This document shows, in pieces, positions 45,962-52,789 of a stretch of 64,000 nt of DNA. Numbering within the stretch: the stretch's first letter is position 1; every line of letters begins with the position of its first letter. The notes under the pieces are model-generated. The model was not told where the DNA came from. It searched no databases and saw nothing but the letters and a program-made list of their open reading frames with translations. The translations under genes were made by a program, and so were the position numbers. The stretch comes from CBDDHT01 sp965228615 (GTDB lineage Bacteria; Pseudomonadota; Alphaproteobacteria; Rhizobiales; Methyloligellaceae), in NCBI GenBank assembly GCA_965228615.1, contig CBDDHT010000004.1, forward strand, positions 3,038,001 through 3,102,000, given 5' to 3'.

Positions 45962-46338
45962 CACGCACAATCTTCGTGAACGGAACACTGATGCGGGGAC
46001 TGGCGCTCCACAGCAATCTCGCGGGAGCCGAGTTCCTCGGCGCCTTCGACACGGCGCCGTCCTATCGCCTATATTCGGTCGACGACGTCCATCCCGGCAT
46101 GTTCGAAGTCGAAGAGGGGGGTATTTCGGTGCCCGGTGAAATCTATCGGATGAGCGACGACATCTGGAAACGCGTTGAAGCGGGTGAACCCCCAGGTCTC
46201 TATTGCGGACCGGTCAATCTGACAGATGGGACGGTTGTCGACGGTATCCTGTTCCCACGCGACATCGCCGAGAGACAACACAAAGACATTTCGGATTATG
46301 GAGGGTGGCGAAATTACATCGCCACCCTGTCAGTTTAG
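45958..46338 (+). CDS. Freestanding allophanate-hydrolase C-terminal (GGCT-like) domain
   Basis: 126 residues. It matches the pattern of the C-terminal domain of allophanate hydrolase AtzF: IFVNGTLMRGLALH start, TAPSYRLYSVD, GEIY, and the ending KDISDYGGWRNYIATL. In AtzF this domain follows an amidase; here it is a separate protein and the amidase is absent. A gamma-glutamylcyclotransferase-type activity is the alternative. It is translated in step with the aminotransferase. Confidence 0.75.
   Translation: MTRTIFVNGTLMRGLALHSNLAGAEFLGAFDTAPSYRLYSVDDVHPGMFEVEEGGISVPGEIYRMSDDIWKRVEAGEPPGLYCGPVNLTDGTVVDGILFPRDIAERQHKDISDYGGWRNYIATLSV
46303..46334 (+). terminator. Hairpin at the end of the GGCT-like gene
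   Basis: GGGTGGCGA (46303-46311) and TCGCCACCC (46319-46327) form a perfect 9-bp stem with 7-nt loop that overlaps the last codons of the gene. A short T-containing tail (TGTCAGTTTAG) follows. It probably ends transcription between two convergent genes. Confidence 0.5.
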
Positions 46339-46378
46339 CACCCACGGTCGATTCCAAGCGCTCGCCGAAGTCTGACTC

Positions 46379-47368
46379 TTAGAGCCCCTTGGCTTTCAGC
46401 CGCTTATTGCAGGCACTCCAGTATTGCGGCCACTTGGCACCTTTCTTGAGGCTGCCCTTTTCTTTTGCTGCACGCCATTCCGCACCGCACTTCCGGGCTC
46501 GCGAGTACATTGCAAGTTGTCCAGGCGTCGGCTTGAACTTGCCCTCGTACCGCTTGGAGCATTCACCCAGATATTTGGACCAGGACATTCCCTTGGGAGC
46601 TTCGCCCTTGTTCTTGTCTTTGATTTTCTGCCATTCCGCACCGCAGGTTGCCATCATGGACTCTCCGGACGCCTTCGACTTGGCAGCCGTCTTTTTCGGT
46701 TTGGCCGCTCTTTTTGTCGTCTTGGCGGCTTTGGTGCTGCCGGCAGTTCGCTTGCGACAATCGCTCAGGAAAGATTTCCAGGTGACGCCTTTTGGTGCCT
46801 CGCCCTTATTCTTTGCCTTGACCGCCTGCCATTCAGCCCCGCAGACTTTCATGACGTCCTGCGGTTTAGCAGCCGCTTTGGTCTTCTTGGGTTGAGACTT
46901 TTTCGGTGTCTTCGATGCTTTCTTCGGCGTTGCCTTTTTCTTTGCGGGTTTCGGATCGGCCTTGGCCACGCGCTTGCGGCAATCGCTGAGATAGGACTTC
47001 CATGTCACCCCTTTGGGTGCCTGGCCCTTGTTCTTGTCTTTGACCTTCTGCCACTCGGCACCACAGATCTTCATAACGTCCTGAGGTTTTGCAGCGGTCT
47101 TTGACGCAGACTTTTTCTTCGCCGGCGTTTGTTTTGCCTTGGTCTTTTTCGCGTCCGCCTTGGCCAGACGCTTGCGGCAATCACTCAAATAAGATTTCCA
47201 GGTCACACCCTTGGGTGCTGCCCCTTTGTTCTTCTCTTTCACCTTCTGCCATTCGGCACCACAAACTTTCATGACATCCTGCTGTGCCGCAGCCGGGTGC
47301 GCGAACACATACATCATGCCGACGAGCAATACTGACGTCAGCGGAACAGATCGAATAGCGAGCGACAT
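46379..47368 (-). CDS. Periplasmic protein of five PsiF-like repeats
   Basis: 329 residues. Signal peptide (1-29). Then five copies of a 37-residue unit with two Cys, a CGAEW core and a conserved K-GVTWKSYLSDC end, at 31-67, 97-133, 171-207, 237-273 and 287-323. Linkers are Lys/Ala/Pro-rich. The Cys-x27-Cys unit resembles the PsiF repeat, which in E. coli occurs once or twice. Units 1-3 are almost identical, which points to recent duplication. Binding partner unknown; the basic linkers suggest association with anionic polymers. Confidence 0.78.
   Translation of the reverse strand: MSLAIRSVPLTSVLLVGMMYVFAHPAAAQQDVMKVCGAEWQKVKEKNKGAAPKGVTWKSYLSDCRKRLAKADAKKTKAKQTPAKKKSASKTAAKPQDVMKICGAEWQKVKDKNKGQAPKGVTWKSYLSDCRKRVAKADPKPAKKKATPKKASKTPKKSQPKKTKAAAKPQDVMKVCGAEWQAVKAKNKGEAPKGVTWKSFLSDCRKRTAGSTKAAKTTKRAAKPKKTAAKSKASGESMMATCGAEWQKIKDKNKGEAPKGMSWSKYLGECSKRYEGKFKPTPGQLAMYSRARKCGAEWRAAKEKGSLKKGAKWPQYWSACNKRLKAKGL
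46398..47278 (-). repeat. Five-fold tandem coding repeat
   Basis: The DNA coding for the five units is itself repeated, with the first three units most alike. The unit is about 111 bp, and the spacing between unit starts runs from about 150 to 220 bp because of linkers of varying length. It is prone to expansion or loss of units by recombination. Confidence 0.7.
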
Positions 47369-47514
47369 TGGCTCTTCTCCATAAAAGGGCCGGATCGGCC
47401 TTCCGAATTCTTCGACACTCTATTCGATATTAATCTGTCAACAGAATGATCTCCAGCAAAGAACGTGCCGGCGTTGTCAGGTGGGATGGAGCCGTGCTGT
47501 TGGTTATGAGTTCA

Positions 47515-47782
47515 TTTCGCTCACGGCTATTCCGCGCTTTTGCGCGGGCCTCCGCGAGGGCGCCCTGACCGGGCGGCGGCCACTTGGCCTTGCCTCGCTG
47601 GTCGCTCGGTTATTCTTGGTTCCATGAGAGATTGTGCCGTATGGCTGGCGCTATACAGCACGATATCCGATGTGTCTGAGACAACCGCGCCTTAGTGGCG
47701 CGGCAAGCGCGACTGCGCGCCGGCCGGTCAGGCCGCCCCCGCGGAGGCCCGCGCGACAGCGCGGAATAGCCGTGAGCGAGAT
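47515..47782. repeat. Large imperfect inverted-repeat element
   Basis: Left arm 47515-47577 (from TTTCGCTCACGGCTATTCCG) and right arm 47719-47782 are near reverse complements over about 63 bp, with roughly 90 percent identity by eye. The 140-bp middle contains a second, weaker hairpin. The element fills most of the 557-bp gap between the PsiF-like gene and the molybdoenzyme gene. No open frame inside has a supporting start. Part of the middle resembles 52724-52780. It looks like a non-autonomous repeat, MITE-like or REP-like. Confidence 0.65.
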
Positions 47783-47925
47783 AAATCCAGATCTCAACCC
47801 CACGGCAACATCCATCCGGACGGCAACAGCGCACTTCCAAGATTTCAAATGGGCCTACCAATGACCGGGGCAGAGCAAGCCTGAACGAAGCGCCCCAAAT
47901 CCGGCAGCCATCACGCCCGGCATCA

Positions 47926-48702
47926 TCACAAACCACTAAACCAGTTGTATCCCTGGTCTTCCCAGAAACCGCCCGGATAGTCGTTCGTCACAATGAGTTC
48001 GTTGACATGCTTTGGATTCTTGAAACCAAGTTTCGTCGGAACCCGAACCTTCATGGGATAACCGTAAATGCGTGGCAGTGTCTTCCCGTCGAACGCGAGC
48101 GTGATCTGGGTCTGTGGATGCAGTGCCGTGGCCATATCAAGACTGGTCGTGTAGCGATCTTCGCAGCGGAAGAAAACATACCTGGCGTCCAGATCGGCAC
48201 CGATCCTTTTCAGGAATTCGGACAGGCGTGGCCCGCTCCATTTTCCGATCGCGCTCCAGCCCTCGATACAGATGTGCCGGGTGATCTGTGTCTCACGATC
48301 GAGAGCGCGCAACTGACCCAGGCTCCATGGACGCTTGTCAGCGATTCGTCCGCCGAGTGTCAGCTGCCAGTCGCCAGGCTCGACCTCCGGCGCATCCGCT
48401 TGCGGGTAGAAGGCGTTAAAGGGAAAGGGGCGTGTAATTTCCCGTTCGCTGAATTCAGGCGCAAGCCTTGCCGGATTGAACAGGGTTGCCTGCACCTCAT
48501 CGTTGAAGCGGGAGACGGACCGCAGCAGGTTTTCCGCCGACTGCCCATCGATCACATCGCACCCCGTGAGAAGCATGAGTGCACCGACACTGCCCGTGCC
48601 CCGCAGAAACGCGCGACGAGACATCGGAGTCATGCGCCGGGTCGCATCTTTGATCAGGAGGTCATGGTCGACACCCGGAATCTTGAAAAAACGTGTCATC
48701 AA
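47926..48702 (-). CDS. MsrP/sulfite-oxidase-family molybdoenzyme
   Basis: 258 residues. A twin-Arg signal is visible at SRRAFLRG (28-35) followed by a hydrophobic run. The molybdenum ligand is Cys145 in HICIEGWSAIGKWSG. C-terminal segment RIYGYPMKVRVPTKLGFKNPK is typical of YedY/MsrP. These enzymes reduce methionine sulfoxide or oxidise sulfite-like substrates in the periplasm with electrons from a membrane cytochrome b. The cytochrome gene lies 12 bp upstream, so a two-subunit system is likely. Confidence 0.88.
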   Translation of the reverse strand: MMTRFFKIPGVDHDLLIKDATRRMTPMSRRAFLRGTGSVGALMLLTGCDVIDGQSAENLLRSVSRFNDEVQATLFNPARLAPEFSEREITRPFPFNAFYPQADAPEVEPGDWQLTLGGRIADKRPWSLGQLRALDRETQITRHICIEGWSAIGKWSGPRLSEFLKRIGADLDARYVFFRCEDRYTTSLDMATALHPQTQITLAFDGKTLPRIYGYPMKVRVPTKLGFKNPKHVNELIVTNDYPGGFWEDQGYNWFSGL

Positions 48703-48714
48703 TCATGTCCTCTT

Positions 48715-49320
48715 TCAATATCCGCGCGTCATGGCGCGCAGGCTTTTGGGAACAAGAAGCGCCATCGCCACGTGAACCAAAAGAAAACCTGCGATGGCTG
48801 CCATTGCGAAGAAGTGGACAAGGCGCGCACCTTGAAAACCACCAAGGAGGGTCGTAAGACTTTGCAACTGGACTGGCTTCCAGAGTGCGAATCCGGTCAG
48901 GATGGCCAGTGCGATTGCACCGATAACGCCGGCATAGAGAAGTCTTTGGACAGCGTTGTATGTTGAGAGATCTTCATGCACCAACCGCCCGGTCAAGGCC
49001 GAACGCAGATCGGCCAAGAGCTCCGCGCTGCGAATTGGCCAAAGCTTTGTCCGAAAACGACCGCTGATTACCCCATAGGCGCAGTAGACCGCGAAATTCG
49101 CCATTAACAACCACATGGCTGCGAAATGCCAAAGCAAAGCTCCGCCCAACCAACCGCCGATTGTGATCGATTGCGGGAACTGGAATGGGAATATCGGCGC
49201 GGCATTATAGATCTGCCAGCCACTCATGGTCATGACCAGCATAGCGATTGCATTCACCCAGTGGGTTATTCGAATGACCCGCGGGTGAACAACAGGGTCA
49301 ACTTGAGGAGAGAGTGACAT
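48715..49320 (-). CDS. Cytochrome b561-family membrane subunit
   Basis: 201 residues from ATG 49320 (MSLSPQ), with GGAG 8 nt before; a frame to 49338 adds a poor start. Four helices with heme ligands His20, His65, His169 and His183. It carries electrons between quinol and the molybdoenzyme. It is the gene just before the molybdoenzyme. Confidence 0.88.
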   Translation of the reverse strand: MSLSPQVDPVVHPRVIRITHWVNAIAMLVMTMSGWQIYNAAPIFPFQFPQSITIGGWLGGALLWHFAAMWLLMANFAVYCAYGVISGRFRTKLWPIRSAELLADLRSALTGRLVHEDLSTYNAVQRLLYAGVIGAIALAILTGFALWKPVQLQSLTTLLGGFQGARLVHFFAMAAIAGFLLVHVAMALLVPKSLRAMTRGY

Positions 49321-49348
49321 GGGACAACTCCGTTCCAAGAAACAGACA

Positions 49349-49382
49349 CCGGGAGGAGGCGAGGAGGATGACCTCCTCCCGG
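49349..49382 (-). terminator. Hairpin between fasciclin and cytochrome b genes
   Basis: CCGGGAGGAGG (49349-49359) and CCTCCTCCCGG (49372-49382) make a perfect 11-bp stem with 12-nt loop. On the minus strand it is followed by TGTCTGTTTCTT. It follows the fasciclin gene directly and may reduce read-through into the cytochrome b gene. Confidence 0.6.
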
Positions 49383-49398
49383 CTCAAAGTAAGGAGCG

Positions 49399-49959
49399 CT
49401 ACTTCGGCAGCAACACCTTATCGACGGAGTGGATGACGCCGTTCGACTGCAAAACGTCATAGACATTGATGTTGGCTGCCCCGCCCTTTTCGTCTCTGAT
49501 GACGATATTGTTCGGGCCGTTGAGTTCGGCCGTCAGACGGCCGCCGGCAGCGGTCTTCAGCGTCGCACGCCCTTTACCCTTCTTCACCATCTTCTTGAGT
49601 TGCACGAAGGTGAGGCGACCCGGCACGACGTGATAGGTAAGAACCTTCGTGAGCTGGCCTTTGTTTTCAGGCTTCAACAGTGTTTCGACGGTTCCTTCGG
49701 GAAGCGCCGAGAAAGCGCTGTTTATCGGAGCGAACACTGTAAAAGGCCCCTTGCTGCTAAGCGTCTTGACCAGTCCTGCCGCTTTCACCGCGGCGACAAG
49801 CGTCGTGTGATCGGCAGAATTGACGGCATTCTGAACGATGTTCTTGCTCTGATACATAGGCTGCCCGCCAACTGTGACGGCGGCAATGGCCGGCACCGCA
49901 ATTGCAACGGCCGTGGCGAGAGCAATGCCGCTCATGGCAGCTTTGAGAGATGTCTTCAT
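49399..49959 (-). CDS. Secreted fasciclin-domain protein
   Basis: 186 residues from ATG 49959 (AAGGAA upstream). Signal peptide about 1-27. One FAS1 domain with both signature blocks: FTVFAPINSAFSALP (near 95-109) and LTYHVV (about 130) plus the ending NGVIHSVDKVLLPK. FAS1 proteins act in adhesion or stress; in rhizobia the Nex18 type is known, and in mycobacteria FAS1 genes (MPT70/83) belong to the SigK regulon. The gene is divergent from an ECF sigma gene. A longer frame to 50133 is not supported. Confidence 0.88.
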   Translation of the reverse strand: MKTSLKAAMSGIALATAVAIAVPAIAAVTVGGQPMYQSKNIVQNAVNSADHTTLVAAVKAAGLVKTLSSKGPFTVFAPINSAFSALPEGTVETLLKPENKGQLTKVLTYHVVPGRLTFVQLKKMVKKGKGRATLKTAAGGRLTAELNGPNNIVIRDEKGGAANINVYDVLQSNGVIHSVDKVLLPK

Positions 49960-50217
49960 GGTCTTAATTCCTTTTCCATTCGGTTTCGATTGAAGCTGGC
50001 GAGCCCGTCTTTGTCGGCAGGCCCTCCGCTCGGGTCGGCGAGCATGTTCTGCACACTCGAACCCAGTTACGGGGGGGTCGGCGTATTTGGATGTGATGAA
50101 TCGGGACAAAGACTTGTGATGACGAGGCGACAATTTTTTTGCATCTGAACGCCTCCCTCATCCCGTTAGGTCGAAGGGCATAGCCTGGCTGCAGATCTAG
50201 TAAGGAAGCAAAACACC

Positions 50218-50850
50218 ATGTTAGGGTTGTGCACCGTTCGCATTGATCATGAGGCTCCGCATATGGTCGAGCCACACGCAACCAGCGTGCCGCCAGAGAG
50301 TTCGCCGTGCGAAGCCGACCCGATCGCTCCATTGCTTGTTGCGACAGCGAATGGCGATCGGTCTGCATTTGCCGAGCTGTATCGGCAAACCAGCCATCGG
50401 CTTCTTGGCATCGCCTGCCGAATGCTCGGTGAGCGGGAGCTTGCGGAGGAAGTTCTGCAGGAAGCCTTTCTAACGATTTGGCAGAAGGCAAAGCTCTATA
50501 GATCCGATGCAGGCCATGGCATGGCATGGCTTACGACGCTTGTCCGCCATCGTGCGATCGATCGACTGAGACTCGTCGGCGGATCACGCGAGATCGCTGT
50601 CGGTGCAAGTGCGGAACTCGAACCCTATTCGGCCTCGCAGTTCACGAATGAGTCGTCCATTGTCGATTCCCAGTCGATCGAACGCTGCATGGAAGGGCTG
50701 AAGTCCAAACAGAGGACGATGATAGCGCTCGCTTTCTACTACGGACTGACGCATGAGGAACTTTCTCAACGCACAGACACACCGCTTGGAACGGTCAAGA
50801 GCGACCTGCGACGCGGGCTGGCTGATCTGAGGAATTGTCTCGAGCGATGA
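50218..50850 (+). CDS. ECF sigma factor
   Basis: 210 residues. Region 2 at about 45-110 (LAEEVLQEAFLTIWQKA) and region 4 at about 150-205 (IALAFYYGLTHEELSQRTDTPLGTVKSDLRRGL) are clear; the SigK-like ending fits the group paired with RskA-type anti-sigmas. An alternative start is ATG 50263, which trims a weak N-terminus. It overlaps the anti-sigma gene by 4 nt. The likely targets are itself, the divergent fasciclin gene and the molybdoenzyme genes. Confidence 0.9.
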   Translation: MLGLCTVRIDHEAPHMVEPHATSVPPESSPCEADPIAPLLVATANGDRSAFAELYRQTSHRLLGIACRMLGERELAEEVLQEAFLTIWQKAKLYRSDAGHGMAWLTTLVRHRAIDRLRLVGGSREIAVGASAELEPYSASQFTNESSIVDSQSIERCMEGLKSKQRTMIALAFYYGLTHEELSQRTDTPLGTVKSDLRRGLADLRNCLER

Positions 50851-51419
50851 TTAACAAGACCGATGACACCAATGGCGAGTTCGCTGACCCAAGGGACGGC
50901 CGAGCGGCGGACTATGTACTGGGCTTGCTGGACAAGAATGCCCGCGAGGCCTTTGCCGAGGCTCTCGAGCACGATGACGAATTGCGACAGATTGTGGCCT
51001 TCTGGCAAAACCAGTTGCAGGATCTGGCCGACAGAGTTGAGCCTATCGAACCAAGCCCGGAGACTTTTGCCGCGATCGAAGCTGCAATCACCGGCGATCC
51101 GCCACCAGGATCGATAACGATCCGGGCCGACGACGGTGAGTGGGAAGAACTGTTCAAAGGCGTTTTTAAGAAGGCATTGCTCGTGGATAAGGACGAGGGC
51201 GCCGAAAGCTATCTCCTACGCATTGATCCGGGAGCCGTATGCCCGGCGCACAGCCACACGAAAACAGAGGAATGCCTGGTTCTCGAAGGTGAGATGATCA
51301 TCGGCACCGCGCGTTTCGCTGCCGGTGACTATCATGCCGCTCCGCCGAAGATACCCCATCTTCCCATTACTTCCGAGACAGGCACGATTCTCTACGTCCG
51401 CTCGGAATTCCACGGCTGA
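50847..51419 (+). CDS. Soluble anti-sigma factor: RskA-like N-terminus fused to ChrR-type cupin
   Basis: 190 residues. Residues 15-65 look like the RskA sigma-binding domain (DYVLGLLDKNAREAFAEAL then FWQNQL). There is no Cys in the first 110 residues, so the zinc site of classical ChrR is absent. Residues about 90-190 are a ChrR-like cupin with HSHTKTEE (His135, His137, Glu141) and a later His171. No membrane helix separates the parts, unlike RskA. It probably holds the sigma factor and releases it when the cupin metal or ligand is oxidised. Confidence 0.85.
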   Translation: MINKTDDTNGEFADPRDGRAADYVLGLLDKNAREAFAEALEHDDELRQIVAFWQNQLQDLADRVEPIEPSPETFAAIEAAITGDPPPGSITIRADDGEWEELFKGVFKKALLVDKDEGAESYLLRIDPGAVCPAHSHTKTEECLVLEGEMIIGTARFAAGDYHAAPPKIPHLPITSETGTILYVRSEFHG

Positions 51420-51550
51420 ACGCGTTCGCCAAAGAGAATCGCTCATGCACGAGCAATGTAACGCTATCAACATGGTTACGCCTCCTTAACACTGAGACGT
51501 CATGCTCCAGAATTCGCATCTTATCGTTTACAGCTCGTGTGCATTTCAAA

Positions 51551-52681
51551 ATGGCCGATCCATTGTCTGCGCTGAACGAACTTTGCACCGTCGCTCATGA
51601 TGCAAAGGATCGTGAGAGTCGGCGCGCGCTCCTGCGTCGGGTCACCGATGTTTTTCTCGAGGAACCCGGGTCATACACCGAGCAGCAAAGGTGCCTATTC
51701 GGCGACATCATGGAAAAGCTCGCCTATGACCTGGAAATGCAGGTCAGAGAAGAGCTGGCACGGCGCATTGCGGCAGAAGCAGATGCACCGAACGGCCTGG
51801 TATGCCGACTGGCCAATGACGAGATTTATGTTGCGCGCCCAGTATTGGAGCGTAGCCCGGCGCTGACGGAAGACGACCTTATCGCCATCTCCCAGAATTG
51901 CAGCCAGGATCATCTTCATGCAATTACCAAACGGAGCGATATCAGCGCCCGCCTCTCGGCCATTCTTGTTGATCTTGGAAAAGACTACGTTGTCGAAGGC
52001 CTCCTCGGGAACGAAACGGCTGAGATGGGCAATGAGACGGTCGAGACCGTCGCCAACCGCGCAATCGAATCCGAGCCCCTACAGATCGCACTCATCGACC
52101 GCAAGGATGTCCCTCGCAAAATCGTCATGGGACTCCTCGAACATGTATCCGAAAAAATCAGGAATTTGATACTCGATCGGATGACTGACACTGATATGGA
52201 GTATCTGGACAATATTATCGGCACGATGCGCGAGGGCATCGAAGCCAGTCCCGATACCTCCGCGGAAGCCTTTATCAAGGACCTCGAACGCAGAGGCAGA
52301 CTCGACGAAAACGCCCTTCTTGAGATGGCTGCCGAAAAAAAACCTATGGAGTTTCTCCTAGGACTCGCTGCTCTCTTGAAAATCGAGGAAAAAGCTGTTC
52401 AGCGGGTCGTTACAGACAAGTCAGGGCAAGCGCTCTTGATCGCTTGTCGTGCTGCAGGTTTCTCAACGGCAACATTCAAGACTCTCGCTCTTTCGCCATT
52501 GACCGGCGTCGCATCGCAACTCAACGAAATCGTTCACCTCATCCGGACCTACGAAAAGCTCTCGATCCCCGAAGCACAGCGCACCATGCGCTATTGGCAA
52601 ACGCGCGATACGGCGAACCAATCCGGGACAGACGACACATCGGCAGAGAAGCAACGGTCAAAGCAGGTTGCGCTGGCCTGA
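51551..52681 (+). CDS. DUF2336 family protein
   Basis: 376 residues from ATG 51551. Helical throughout, with repeated short units (for example LTEDDLIAISQNCSQDHLHAI and IVMGLLEHVSEKIRNLILDRM) that recall HEAT-like repeats. DUF2336 is known mainly from Rhizobiales and related orders. No function is established. It lies 130 bp after the sigma/anti-sigma unit, without overlap, so cotranscription is uncertain. Confidence 0.78.
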   Translation: MADPLSALNELCTVAHDAKDRESRRALLRRVTDVFLEEPGSYTEQQRCLFGDIMEKLAYDLEMQVREELARRIAAEADAPNGLVCRLANDEIYVARPVLERSPALTEDDLIAISQNCSQDHLHAITKRSDISARLSAILVDLGKDYVVEGLLGNETAEMGNETVETVANRAIESEPLQIALIDRKDVPRKIVMGLLEHVSEKIRNLILDRMTDTDMEYLDNIIGTMREGIEASPDTSAEAFIKDLERRGRLDENALLEMAAEKKPMEFLLGLAALLKIEEKAVQRVVTDKSGQALLIACRAAGFSTATFKTLALSPLTGVASQLNEIVHLIRTYEKLSIPEAQRTMRYWQTRDTANQSGTDDTSAEKQRSKQVALA

Positions 52682-52723
52682 CTTGTAGCGATCCTTGGTC
52701 GCTCTCGCGGCTAAGTGCTGCTC

Positions 52724-52780
52724 GCCGCTCGGTTGTTCGTGATGCCAGGTGAGGCCGCGCTGTTTGGCTGGTGCTATCCG
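52724..52780. repeat. Fragment related to the 47.5-kb repeat element
   Basis: CGCTCGGTTGTTC and TGGCTGGTGCTAT recur here in the same order and spacing as CGCTCGGTTATTC and TGGCTGGCGCTAT near 47603-47655. About two thirds of positions agree by eye. It sits between two convergent genes and suggests a dispersed repeat family. Confidence 0.5.
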
Positions 52781-52789
52781 CCTCAACGC

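Noticed and set aside
50146..50168. ECF-type promoter (TGAAC ... CGTTA) before the sigma gene
   Set aside because: Spacing of 13 nt is too short for the 16-17 nt expected of GGAAC/CGTT promoters, so it was not called.
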